Source: Hyalella azteca
Taxonomy: Eukaryota > Arthropoda > Malacostraca > Amphipoda > Hyalellidae
DNA: 64,000 nt
Assembly: GCF_000764305.2 (NCBI RefSeq)
Contig: NW_025934720.1
Location: forward strand, 1-64,000
Reading direction: 5' to 3'
Numbering within the stretch: position 1 is the first letter of the stretch; every line of letters starts with the position of its first letter. Below the pieces are notes generated by a model, which was given only the letters and a program-made list of their open reading frames with translations, did not search any database and was not told the DNA's origin. The position numbers and the translations under genes are program-made. Positions 12,401-24,120 of the stretch are shown here, one piece after another.

Positions 12401-13620
12401 TGCATGCATGTGCCGGAATACATATATATAATACTATACTAAATTTCCGCTCTAAAAATTTTCGCTATAAATTGTTCAAGTTGTTTGATTATTTTTTACT
12501 AATTTACTACATTTAAGTGAAGTTTTATAGTTGTATATACTCTCACACATTTTGCACGCGTGTTAAAATCTGCATGACGTTAATATCATTATTTAGCACA
12601 ATTAAGGGCAAATTATCCGGATTTTCCATTAATCTCAATTGTATCCGCGGACAACTCAATCGGAAAATTATATAAAAGTTTTAAATGATTCCAAATTGAT
12701 CACCAAGCCAGCGTATATATACGTCGGGTTGACAACAATAACTCGTATCTCTTGATATAGTATCTGATAAAGTTATAAGCATATTTATCGCCTTTGAAGG
12801 AGAGATATCTATATAGTAAGTACTGTATATATCCCTTCTTCATTCTACATTCTACTACATATATAGATCCATCTATATAGCTGTACATGCACGTATACAA
12901 TCAATAAAATAAAAAATATTTCAGAGGAATTATTCGTGCATGCAATTAATATACATGCACATTTTTGTTCGTCACATCTACTATATATATATATAACTAT
13001 ATAAGAGAAGACTATATCGTCTATAGTGTATATACATGTCGTGGACATGTCCATGCACGACCGGCTGATGTATATTATATATAGACACGGGATGCATGAT
13101 GTATATATAAACACAGATGAGGTATATATTTAAACGCGCGGGGAAGACAAAATTTGGAAAATGTCATGCCATGAATATTATACTCTCATCAATATATGCA
13201 TGGTTTTTGATTAACAATCTACATGCTTAACAATGAGCCATATTGAAATGTTAGCGTCTATATATACGTCGTAATTTTGTATATATGTTCGGTCAGTGGC
13301 AGCCGTATAAAATTCATATCGTGCAGCATGCATTATATATTTGTTAATTGTGTTTATCGTGTGATGTCAGTATAATTATATGATGGCCGGCTGCATATGG
13401 CTGCATAAGTGTTGACAGAAATTAATTGCTGGGGCCGATATATAGGAACTATTCATTCGAAAATCACAATTAATCCTATATATATTACGTATACACTACA
13501 CAGCTATATACAGTATACTGTATATAAACCAGTCCTCAAGTCGCAATTATTTGCAGGTTCATTAACTCGCATCTGATGTATACATGATCTGAATCATACA
13601 TGATGAAAACTACCAAGTAA
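9486..13620. other. Extremely AT-rich, palindrome-rich domain without genes
   Basis: About 4 kb dominated by ATATAT runs, TTAATTAA-like strings and short GCATGCA/TGCATGCATG palindromes (for example about 10499-10512 and 12399-12412). Open frames are at most about 90 codons and biased to Tyr/Ile by composition. A dense self-complementary ATTATAAT block lies at about 9950-10055. A degenerate 56-bp direct repeat (CATCACAGCTG ... AACGCAGACGAA) lies at about 11496-11600. No coding, RNA or transposon signature was identified. Confidence 0.7.
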
Positions 13621-13639
13621 TAATCAGCACCAACACGCC

Positions 13640-14478
13640 GCCGCTTCTATACCACTAAAGGCCACTCATGCCACCATGTACACCACTCAAGGCCACTCAC
13701 ACCACCACCACTCAAGGCCACTCACGCCACCACCACTCAAGGCTACTCACGCCACCACCACTCAAGGNNNNNNNNNNNNNNNNNNNNNNNNNNNNNNNNN
13801 NNNNNNNNNNNNNNNNNNNNNNNNNNNNNNNNNNNNNNNNNNNNNNNNNNNNNNNNNNNNNNNNNNNNNNNNNNNNNNNNNNNNNNNNNNNNNNNNNNNN
13901 NNNNNNNNNNNNNNNNNNNNNNNNNNNNNNNNNNNNNNNNNNNNNNNNNNNNNNNNNNNNNNNNNNNNNNNNNNNNNNNNNNNNNNNNNNNNNNNNNNNN
14001 NNNNNNNNNNNNNNNNNNNNNNNNNNNNNNNNNNNNNNNNNNNNNNNNNNNNNNNNNNNNNNNNNNNNNNNNNNNNNNNNNNNNNNNNNNNNNNNNNNNN
14101 NNNNNNNNNNNNNNNNNNNNNNNNNNNNNNNNNNNNNNNNNNNNNNNNNNNNNNNNNNNNNNNNNNNNNNNNNNNNNNNNNNNNNNNNNNNNNNNNNNNN
14201 NNNNNNNNNNNNNNNNNNNNNNNCAGCCACCACACCTCATGCTGCCACAGCCACCACACCTCATACTGCCACAGCCACCACACCTCATGCTGCCACAGCC
14301 ACCACACCTCATGCTGCCACAGCCACCAAACCTCATGCTGCCACAGTCACCACACCTCATGCTGCCACACTCACCACACCACATGCTGCCACACTCACCA
14401 CACCTCATGCTGCCACAACCACCACACCTCATGCTGCCACAGCCACCACACCTCATGCTGCCACACTCACACAGCCAC
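13640..14478. repeat. 24-bp minisatellite interrupted by assembly gap
   Basis: Left of the gap, CCACTCAAGGCCACTCACGCCAC-type units repeat. Right of it, about ten 24-bp units (CACCACACCTCATGCTGCCA core) run to about 14470. The gap of 456 Ns (13768-14223) is very likely more of the same array. Apparent long open frames on both strands are products of a unit length divisible by three, plus the Ns. Confidence 0.93.
13768..14223. other. Assembly gap (456 N)
   Basis: Run of N bases within the minisatellite. The true length is unknown. Confidence 0.99.
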
Positions 14479-14479
14479 C

Positions 14480-15040
14480 ACATCCATCTACCTTTCCTAC
14501 CAAGGCGCCTGACAGAGCGCCTACTCGATGTGGTGACAACACCAAAATATTTCAGGTAGAACCATCGCCCGCAGCAGTGATGGCCACAGACATCCAGGAG
14601 CCTTCAATTGTTTTTCTTTCTTGCTCAATATCCGACATTATCATTTTGACATTTAAGTGAAGCTCCTCCCTAAGCGTCGGCAATGCACCACCGATGGATG
14701 TATCTTGTCAGACGTTCGCCACAAAGGCGCATGAACTCAAACCCAATCAATGGAATGAGGGAAAAAAGAAGCGCTCACATCCACTCCCTGCGCCTCACAG
14801 CTGCAATTGGCGCTCACCTTGCAAAACTAGGGCCGGTAAGCGAAGTCTAGAATACCACAAACAACATTTTTTAACGAAGTCAAGGGAAAAGATGCGAAAT
14901 TTTCTTGAAAAGGCATCAATATTGCTAATATATGATTGAAAAAGTACATTTTCTTGAGCTATCTTATTATTAAGTGTTAATTAGTTCTTTTTAAAATATT
15001 GAACTTCTAGAACGTGCCTAGTGTGTCGAGTTGTAGGCGG
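14480..15040. other. No gene recognised
   Basis: An 81-codon frame (14694-14939) starting MDVSCQTFATKAH shows no known domain. Nothing else was seen. Confidence 0.45.
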
Positions 15041-15420
15041 AGACTCTACCTCCGCCTTAGTTGTGACGTCATTGTTGTTGATTTTCACCGTCATCTGGCA
15101 ACGCTTGGCATCCATTCCGAGACTCTGGTTGGCTGGCATTGTTTGAAACTAGCTAATGCCAAGCGCGTAAGAAAACAACCAATCGAATACGCCAGAACTT
15201 TGAACGAATCATGGATCCTCTAGACTGCCAAGAATGGACTCGATAGCTTTGGTCTGTTGTCAGTAGGAAGTGGTATTGTGGGTGTATGTTGTGTCAGAGG
15301 TGCGGTTATTTTGTGAAATTTGCATTGAATTTAGTGTAAAAGTTGTTATGACATCACCAGCAACAGTTCAGTACATACAGTTCATCTTCAAGTTCGCTAC
15401 AATTACGAAAACTGACTGGT
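15040..15420 (+). promoter_or_regulatory. Possible promoter with CRE and CCAAT, and possible 5' exon
   Basis: This patch is less AT-rich than its surroundings. It has one TGACGTCA (15064-15071) and a CCAAT box (15179-15183). About 165 bp further on is an ATG (15348) opening 23 codons that run into a consensus splice donor (ACTG|GTAAGT, junction after 15418). It could be the promoter and first exon of a + strand gene, possibly distal to the Ph gene 31 kb downstream. The phase at 15418 does not join directly to the first Ph exons I can place, so the link is inference. Confidence 0.3.
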
Positions 15421-16856
15421 AAGTTTCAACTTGTACGTTCGTCGGCCATGTATTGTCAAGTCCATCTCTGTGTGATAGGGGAAGGACCTTCATAGCATTC
15501 TCCTATTATATGGATGCATCCTGCAAACCTTAAAAAAATTTTAGATTAAGGAAAGTTTATGTCGTTTACTCCATTATGCTAGTTTCTACTTATTTTCAAT
15601 GAGTATTTGTCCGATGATGTGTGAATTTTTTGGCGTATCTGAGAATTATGTTAAATTTGCTCTGCCTTGGGCTTTTGACTTGGTGTTCCGTTCCGGCATC
15701 CCGGCACGACTTGCCGTCTGTCGCCTTATCGCCTAGGCTATACGCTAATACGCTTACCCCCTAGCTCTATGATACTCAATCTTTAGAAAATTTGTAGCAA
15801 CCGACATCATGTTGAAGTTGATAATTGGTTTAGGTATATACCTCTTAGTATATATACCCATGCTAATATATATACTAAACTAATTCGTATTAGTATATAT
15901 ACACTGATTAATTAATTAGTTTATATAGGCTACATCACTGAAATTTTTTATACCTACTTATTCTCGTTTTCTTTTATGCATTGCTAGTAGCCTATACCTG
16001 TGCATTAATTAGGCAAAGGCGGTTATTGTTATCACTTCAATCCATTTCAATTCTGCAGAAACACAATGGTCTAGAAAATAACGAAAGGAAACCACACGTC
16101 TTATAGCCTATTAATAATCTACGTACACTTTTTAATCCTTTGTTATTGATATGGCTCAGGATTTTGGCACAGGATTCTATTAGCATCTTACATGCGATTC
16201 ATATGATATAGGTATGATTATATCCAATAAGGGAATATTGATCCGTTTACCCTAGGATTGCTGGGTTACTTTCACTGTTTCACAATAAAAAAATCAGCCT
16301 AGTTCTGAGGGAATACTAGTCTAGTTTCTATTATTATGTGTGCTTATATGATTGATGAATGTCTGTTAGCTATGTACCTACTATCTGTGAGACTGTGCAC
16401 TGTGGGTCTGTGGCTGCTCATTAATACTCCTTAAGGCTTAAATTCCACCCTGAATTATTGATAGGCCTAGCCTATGCTGCTGTTGGCACTGCAAAAATCA
16501 ATTTTTTAGGACTGCTGTGAATATGGTTTAATTGAACTTTTTTGTTAACATGCAAGTGTGAACTTTTACTTTTTTGATGCTAGGCTAGGTAGTAGGAAGT
16601 TTTTTAGGCAGCATGTATGACCGATTTGGAGGTTGTGACCGGAGGTCACCATGCACCCAATTCCAATAACTATGTCAAGTTCAACTTGGAACCTATCTAT
16701 CATTGGAATTAAATTTTGATTTTGAACCTTCTTTGCTTTGTCCAGGTGTTACAGAGAAATATAATACCTAAATTCAAGCTAAATTTACACTGGAATGACT
16801 GGATTGTCTGATTTTTTTCAATGTAATTATAAAATTCATTTCTTTTTGATTAGGTA
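15421..16856. other. No gene recognised
   Basis: AT-rich, non-coding. A palindromic patch of TAGTATATATAC-type strings lies at about 15834-15930. Confidence 0.5.
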
Positions 16857-16864
16857 TATCCGTA

Positions 16865-17053
16865 CATAGTGGCAAACCAGAGCTTTTTTGGAATCAGTTC
16901 ATTTTTAATTTCCTCAATAACTCAAGATTTATACCAATTTCTTATGTATGATAATGCAGGTATCGAGGATACTTTACTGGTCTACATAAAACATATAGAA
17001 CTCAAAAATGAACTTGAAAGAGAGTCTAAAAAACTTTCTGCTTTGCCACTATG
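16865..17053. mobile_element. hAT-like MITE, copy 2
   Basis: Terminal inverted repeats CATAGTGGCAAA / TTTGCCACTATG are flanked by a perfect 8-bp target duplication TATCCGTA (16857-16864 and 17054-17061). The right half, read on the - strand, closely matches the arm of the copy at 259-515 (GTTTTTTAGACTCTC, CAAGTTCATTTTTGAG, CCAGTAAAGTATCC). Only 189 bp long, so non-autonomous. Confidence 0.85.
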
Positions 17054-17061
17054 TATCCGTA

Positions 17062-17905
17062 TATCATATGTTGATCTAATCTAAGCTTAGTCAGTTAGTT
17101 GCTGTGGCCTGTGAATTTGGCATGCAATGATTACTGGATGTTTTGTTTATAATTTTTGCTTCTAAGCTGCCTATTTTCTCAAAAGCTGCCATTTGCCAGC
17201 CCCCAGTGATGGCCCAGTCCTCCACACCAGGACATAAGGATTGTTCTAGTGCCAACTTGAAACTTCCAAGTGTGCAATGCAGGCTTGCTTCCTGCAGTGG
17301 TAGTGGATCCATTTTTTTTTTTTTCACCCTAAGCCTAAAAGTTGTGCTGGTGCATACACATTACACGGCGGTCAGCGGATACATGAAAATTCTGTGATGG
17401 GTACATTCCAAGACAGTAATTGTGTGACACTCTGTTGCACAATATGCAAAAAATATCTCACTATTGTTGAAAGTATGACCAAAATTTTGATTAAACAATT
17501 CTGCATCTTGGTTTTTCGGGGAATTATATTAAACCTGCCCGGATTGCCCCTACTTATGCATATTTGTATGATGCATGTCTTGTAGAAGCCTTGTAGGCTT
17601 GTAGTATAAATATATTATTTTCCTGCCTATGTCCTGCTTGTGCGGAAGTTGTGCCTGCTGCTGCTGCCATAGTGAAAGCCTAAGCTTGGGAACATGCCAC
17701 CCTTGACTTGATTGCATCCCAAATGGCAAATGACACCAAAATGCTGGCGATTGTGGTATTTGTCGATGATTTTATTCATTTTTTATAGCCCTTGCCTAAT
17801 TTCAATCATCAAAATTGTAGTATGTAATGTACTTGTCTTGTAATGTACCCTTAATTTTTTTCATTATGCCAAATGTAAAGTTCAACTTGACAAATTAATA
17901 AAATA
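17062..17905. other. No gene recognised
   Basis: Frames of 60-84 codons on both strands overlap one another and show no domain. The rest is unremarkable AT-rich sequence. Confidence 0.5.
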
Positions 17906-18047
17906 TATAACTCAGTACTCACTGCAGTGAGTGACAGAGAGCGCATTTTCTTGTCGACAAAAACTTGAGGTCACAGACAGACAGACAGACGGACGGACAT
18001 GGCAAGCACAATAGTGCATTTTTTTCCATAAATGAGAAAATGCACTA
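17906..18047 (+). mobile_element. Short hairpin element with microsatellite core, copy 1
   Basis: The core carries inverted ends (AGCGCATTTTCT at about 17940 and GAGAAAATGCACT at about 18034), a GTCGAC block, GAGGTCAC, a (GACA)n/(GACG)n tetranucleotide run, GGACATGGCAAGCACAATAG and a T-run. The same order occurs inverted at 29184-29340, sharing the outer ACTCACTGCAGTGAGTGACA flank as well. A repeated unit found at two places is evidence for a dispersed element. No protein is encoded. Confidence 0.75.
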
Positions 18048-18053
18048 AAAATG

Positions 18054-21000
18054 AATAAATAAGTATCAAACTTCAAACTAGTTTGTGTTCCATGGTTGTG
18101 ATTATTTTATTCCATTAGCAGTAATGGTTTATATACAAGTTCACAATTGTTAGGATTCATGATCTGATTTTAATTTCTGAATTCAATACTATGGTGAAAT
18201 TTTGGCAGTTCGATTTGTTATTGAAGTTAATTTTGTTTTTGAATTAATTTAGTCTGAGTTTCTAATTATGTTCTAATCAACCAAAAAATTTTCAAGATCA
18301 GTGTGCAGAAATTAGCCAAAGTTAAGATGTATCATCATTTAAATTTGTAAAATAAGTTGAACAATTAACTGTGGCACACAATTCTGTTTTCCTGGTTTTA
18401 ATTTTTTTTGTGTGCCTTATATTCAGAGTATTTGTAAAACATAAATCATTGTAAAATATATGGTTTCATTTAATATGTCAAGGATTCTTTACCAAATGGG
18501 CTCAACTAGGTCAATATTTATTATCGTTTAACATATAGTTCCATATTTGAGGATGTTTTTTTTGTGATGTTCGAGAGAGACACAGCTGCATTTATAGACC
18601 TGGGGTGTAATTAACTACATTACTCTTTTAGCTCATTCATATATACTGTGTCAATGTTTTATTTGTAAAGCATCCTGTACTGTAAACCACCAAGTTTGAA
18701 GTGCATTTGAAACTTGCATCATTTTGACCATTGAAAGAAAATTGTGTAGGCTGTGATTTTTTTACTATATGAGCGTGCATAAGAATTTGAAATACTCGGA
18801 TGCAATTTAATCCATAATCAGGCTTAAATATGAAAATAACTTATATAATAAGTGATTGGCAACAAAGTTGTCAGTCTGCTTCCGCAAGCCATGTGCCCAA
18901 GACGGTTGAAGATAGATTTTAGAAATAACTCAGTTGTTGAGATGTTTCAATATGCAGACATGGCATGCAAGTGGATGGAGTGGCAAGGTAAATGTCACTA
19001 TACTTGTCAGCTGTTTTGGAAATGCTTCTGTGGTGTTCCTTCTTATACATTGTATATCTTATGCATAAGGATTGATTGATTTCTTCAAAAATTCTATTAG
19101 ATTGATTGATTATTTAGAAAATTTTATCAAATTGATTTATTTCTTAGAAAATTCTATATTTCTATTGAGATGACAAATATTTTTTTCAATGACATTCCAT
19201 CCCAATGCATTTTGAAACCTGTCAATTATACTATTGTATAATTTGCTGATTTTTCCATGTATGGCAGAAGGTATAAAAAATTCAAATTTAAATGTCCTGA
19301 TCTTCCCTAATTTTTAATATGTACTTGGAATTCGTAAATCTAATGTAAGAACTTAGGTTACTCAATTTAGAACCTAATTAGAGGCTATTCAAATTATTAA
19401 CTCCACAATTTAGCTACTGAAAATCTAACTTCAGCTGTTATTAGAAGATTTTTAAAGCATGTTTTTGCTATAGATCATTGTTGTGCGTAGCTAATGAAGC
19501 TTGGGCTTGTCACTTATGCAAATGCTGAAGGAGGACGCTAACGTTAGGGTTAGGGTGGTCCAGGCTCAGCTTTATTATCAGCATAGGGCGTTGCTGCTTC
19601 TGGTAGTTATCACATTCGATCCGCGGTTGCTATACAGCGAGCAAGAAACTTATTCAAGACTATATTAACATTCAATTTCATAGCATGCTGTGTTTTATTT
19701 TCTCATTAAAATTATGATCTATTTTTTTTTGCTGGGGAATGGAGCAACGTATGATAGCACCGCATGTTTTTCGTAGAATGATCTACATTGCATCTTCTGT
19801 CCCACTTGTCGATTCCCTTCAGTATACATTTTTTCCTGATTTTCAGGATCACGAACGTTGATATATTCATTCCTATCAATTAATCTGCAAACACATTACG
19901 GAGTGCTGATGTAATAGATTTATTTGGTTTTGAACACATATTTGCAATTGATAAGATGGGAAATTTCAGATGATGGTTGCTGAAGTTTCTTGGTGCGACT
20001 GCCGCCTATGCAGTTGGGCAGACTAGGCTTAGCGACTGGAAACTTTAGTCGGGCGCTCTCGCTAACTTGTTTTTTATTGGCATGCCCTAACATAGCAGTG
20101 GTACATGGGCAGACCCTGTCGCCTGACTCACGCATCGTGAAGACAACGCACGATCTCATTCGGTCGTCGTCAAACTCTTTGATGTCATTATACTATTATA
20201 TATTGCTTGCAGACGCTCAAATAAATACGTCAACCCTGTAACGGAATCTATCCCGCATATGAATGTAGGTATAATTATTGACGGCTCTTTAGATTTTGAT
20301 AGCATTCTTAGTTTATTTGGAATAGTTACAAATTACATTACAATCAACCAGATAAATAATAGAGTGTGGGCTCGAATTCTAAACTTTATTATTGATACGA
20401 ATAATAAGACTTGATGCTACAACACGTTGAGGACTGCGCGTTATGCTCACAATTTCAAGAGATACTCAATCAGTTAATGTAGTAGGTCGGCAACTGGCCG
20501 TTGCTTGTCTCATCAACTGGAAAATATCACGACTTAGTTAACTTGCATGCTGCGAGCTCACGCCTCCCTCTGAAGTGATCGCTTCGTCGTATTCAGCAAG
20601 GATACCACTGACGTTCTTGTCTCTCCAGCCTGGCTATCGGCGCATGGGAAAAAATGCAAATGCGCACCTCGATGAGAAAAGCGTTTGCTGATGCTGCTCT
20701 TCCGATGCTGGCGTCCGTGTACTGCCGTCTGCCGAGATCGTGCTGCGCATACTTCTTCATAACATCTTCTTCGATTGGGGAAACCGCAGTATTTGTCACC
20801 TGTCGAAACACGACATGACTTTCGCTTGACGCGGGACTGACAAGATCAAGCTACCTCATCTATTTTCCTCATCTGATACACCCAAATTCAAAGGCGGCGC
20901 TTGCGCGTTCACGTTCCCCCTTGTCAAGTCTCTCTCTTTGTTTCTTCCGTTCTCAGAATTCTGTCCGAACTTCATCCGTACTATGTACTTTATTTCCATA

Positions 21001-21915
21001 AACATATAATAATTTCGATAAAACGCTGTGCTATTTGGAATATAGAAATATTTTTTCGTCTTCGTTTGGTACAGTTGGGACGGAGTTGAATGCTCCAAGC
21101 TTGCATGTGTAGTGTTTGCGGCGGTGCCACATCATCGCGTCGTCCCGTGGGTGTGAGCTGCTGTGCCACGTCTCGCATACGCTGGCCAAGCAAAATTGGC
21201 ATTTCCCTGTATCAGCATAATGAACTAATGGGAGCGTTCGCACCTCTGACCTGTTGTACTGCTATTAGTGCTATATATAGTTATTTGTTATTGCTTCATT
21301 TGAACAAGGATAGCTTACGTTGTGAGCTAAGTCTGTAATAATTGAATGGATTTGGTGTTTGAAATCTTGGATAAAATTTTCACTCCAAACCTAATAATTT
21401 TGAAGGGGTCCAGATCATTTGATACGGAAGCTACTGATACTCTGATGAAGCAGCTAAAATGTAAAATTTTAGTAACATATTTATAGTCTATTTTCATGTT
21501 CCGTTCGCATGTGAAAACCCTCAGCGCAAGTGCCCGATCATTCCTTATCTGTATATCTTTAGTATATGTTTCGGACTTAGTAGTACTCGATATTCTTGAG
21601 ATGATCTATTCTCTGTTATATATCGTATAAATAATCCAATTAATATCATAAATACTAATTGAGCATATATCATATATCACATATATTCTTCTTGAATGCA
21701 TATAATGAATATATATCTGAGTTTATGTTGGAGTAGTATTTCTAGTTGACCTATCACTAATGACGGGCTTGTAGGTGTCACTCCTTGTGACGTGCTTTGA
21801 TGTGCTGCGCGTTCGTCTCAAGTTTGCGTATTGGCGCACACGCTCTGATATGCCAGCGGACGCGCGGCGATGCCTTGCGGGGTGAAGGAATAGGTAGACG
21901 AACAGCGCTCAGGCG
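18054..21915. other. No gene recognised
   Basis: Mostly AT-rich. A relatively GC-richer patch at about 20,450-21,250 has overlapping frames of 70-82 codons on both strands and no recognisable domain. It could be regulatory, but I cannot support more. Confidence 0.45.
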
Positions 21916-21919
21916 GAAT

Positions 21920-22232
21920 GGCAGGCGACTAGCTAGGTGTTGGTGTGGCAGACGTCTGGCTGCTGTGGTTTGGCAGGCGACTAGCTGCAGCGGTGTGGCA
22001 GGCGACTGTCTGCAGCTGTGTGGCAGGCGACTGTCTGCAGCGGTGTGGCAGGCGACTGTCTGCAGCGGTGTGGCAGGCGACTGTCTGCAGCGGTGTGGCA
22101 GGCGACTGTCTGCAGCGGTGTGGCAGATGACTGGCTGCAGTGGTGTGGCAGGCGACTGACTGCAGCGGTGTGGCAGGCGACTGGCTGCTGCGGTGTGGCA
22201 GACGACTGGCTGCAGCGGTGTGGCAGGCGGGA
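21920..22232. repeat. 25-bp minisatellite (CAGCGGTGTGGCAGGCGACTGTCTG)
   Basis: About twelve units. The period is exactly 25 bp where clean (22021, 22046, 22071), with outer units variant. It shares the TGTGGCAGGCG core with the 23-bp array at 24.1-24.9 kb. The frames across it are artefacts of a repeat free of stops. Confidence 0.93.
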
Positions 22233-22680
22233 GTGTTTAATGTGTAACGAGGGTGTAAAGCCAACAGCAAGACGCATGTGCGGTGCTTGAGAGGGAAAGA
22301 TATTAACGGAGAGGATTCTGAATAAGTGAAACGAAAGAACAGGTGTAGAATGAAATGCATTAATTGTAGGTTTGGCCGAGGGAGCTACTGTGGCTGTGAT
22401 AGAGCAAAAAAAAAAAAAAGATGTGGAGCGCAGTGTGGAGGCTGAGAGAGAAGAGAACGATGTCACGAATTGCTTGGTGATTGGTGAAAGATAAATAAAA
22501 ACGAAATCGCAGAAACCACGATAAATATATTTAACCTATTATCTGTTTCTGGATGGTAAGATCATTTTGAATAAATTCTATCAAAAACCCTATATTTATT
22601 GAGTATAAACTAGCCTTGTAGTAGACCAGTCAAGTATATACTTATATTTTTTATGTATTTTAACCGGATATGCCAGCATC
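22233..22680. other. Spacer between minisatellite and Tc1 element
   Basis: Non-coding sequence with an A-run at about 22409. No features recognised. Confidence 0.5.
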
Positions 22681-22682
22681 TA

Positions 22683-23782
22683 CAGTGGGGGGAAATAAAT
22701 ATTCGTACACTTGAAAAATCGTATTTTAATGTATGTAAGTACACAAACTTAACAGGAAAAATGATTTAAATTATGTATAGAGACGCATTGTATTCAAAAA
22801 TACTATCAAAAGAAATTAAATCTCAATGCAACAAAAAACAATGCAACATGTTCACTTTTCGGGTGAAAAAAGTATTCGTACAAAATGCTTTTTGGGAAAA
22901 GGTTCTTTGGACGGACGAAACAAAAATTGAGCTTTTCGGTCGAAATTATCGTCACCATGTGTGGTGGAAAGACGGTGAGTTTGGTCTAAGTGAGTGAGTG
23001 AGTGAGTGAATGAGTGAGTGAGTGAGTTTGGTGAGTTTGGTGTGTAAAGTTTGGTGGTGGCAACATCATTATCTGGGGCTGCTTCTCCGCAAAAGGTGTT
23101 GGTAACATATCACTTATAGATGGTAGGATGAATGCTGCAAACGTAACATATCACTTATAGATGGTAGGATGAATGCTGCAAACTACCAGAGCATCCTGGA
23201 AAATAATTTGACGACTTCTGTTGAGAAACTAGAGCTACCTGGTGATTGGATTTTCCAGCATGATAACGATCCTAAGCATACTGCAAGATCCACAAAGAAA
23301 TGGTTCACTGATAGAAATGTACACGTTATGGAATGGCCAAGCCAGCCGCCGGACTTAAATCCGATTGAAAATTTGTGGCGGTATTTGAAGATTCAAATTA
23401 AGAAAAGGTCCCCAACAAACATTGAGAATCTTAAGGAGGTGTGCCAAGAAGAATGGTATAAAATACCAGTCAGCATCTGCAAATCATTGGTCGAGACGTA
23501 TAGAAATAGACTGGTATCTGTTGAGCTGAATAAAGGGTATTCAACCAAGTATTAAATTAAAATAATGCGGATTTATTTTTTTGTACGAATACTTTTTTCA
23601 CCCCGAAAAGTGAACATGTTGCATTGTTTTTTGTTGCATTGAAATTTAATTTCTTTTGATAGTATTTTTGAATACTATGCGTCTCTATACATAATTCAAA
23701 TCACTTTTCCTGTTAAGTTTGTGTTCTTACATACATTAAAATACGATTTTTCAAGTGTACGAATATTTATTTCCCCCCACTG
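22683..23782 (+). mobile_element. Internally deleted Tc1 element with ~200-bp terminal inverted repeats
   Basis: The ends CAGTGGGGGGAAATAAATAT and its inverse are followed by near-identical inverted repeats of about 199 bp (22683-22881 and 23583-23782). TA target dinucleotides flank both sides (22681-22682, 23783-23784). The interior carries only the catalytic part of a Tc1 transposase, joined straight to the left inverted repeat, so the N-terminal DNA-binding region has been lost. The high similarity of the long repeats suggests a fairly young insertion. Confidence 0.93.
22875..23555 (+). pseudogene. Tc1-family transposase catalytic domain, broken
   Basis: Reads NAFWEKVLWTDETKIELFGRN (first catalytic Asp), then VWWKDGEF. 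A GTGA tetranucleotide run (about 22988-23035) breaks the frame. Reading resumes with [20 protein letters not shown] and, from 23169, an intact 128-codon segment with WIFQHDNDPKHTA (second Asp) and WPSQPPDLNPIENLWRYLK (Glu). The Asp-to-Glu spacing is 34 residues (DD34E), as in Tc1. A 55-bp tandem duplication (CATATCACTTATAGATGGTA ... GAATGCTGCAAAC) sits at about 23107-23182. The helix-turn-helix domains are missing, so the protein cannot be functional. Confidence 0.9.
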
Positions 23783-23894
23783 TATATATTCCATCTAACC
23801 TTTGTATGTACCTAAATTTTCAACTGTGTTTCGAAAATTTATGAATGGCTAACTACTGCATGGCTGATGGACGCAAAAGTCTGACGCAAATCGG

Positions 23895-23975
23895 TGAGCT
23901 GGCTGTGCGGATAAGCACAGTGGATATAGGAGCTGTGAATTACGTGTTTGAGACCCGCAACAAGCTGTGAAAAGT
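23895..23975 (+). mobile_element. Possible tRNA-derived SINE fragment
   Basis: A box A-like TAAGCACAGTGG (23912-23923) and a box B-like GTGTTTGAGACCC (23944-23956) occur in the right order. Spacing (32 nt) is shorter than in a real tRNA and no cloverleaf is evident. A degenerate Pol III-type SINE head is plausible but weakly supported. Confidence 0.3.
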
Positions 23976-24120
23976 TTTGCGACGTTCAGAATCGGCGACA
24001 GGCCTAATGGCCTAATCTTCCGCGCTGACACCGCCACTAGAGGTCCCCACACCCTCAATCCCAGCCATAGGAGTGAATGACAGGGACTTGCAAGTTCAGC
24101 ATATGCCAGGCCGTCATCAT

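Noticed and set aside
13668..14660. 330-codon frame on the + strand
   Set aside because: Runs through Ns and a 24-bp minisatellite; no splice or domain support.
19544..19555. TTAGGGTTAGGG, resembling vertebrate telomere repeat
   Set aside because: Only two units; expected by chance at this length, with no array.
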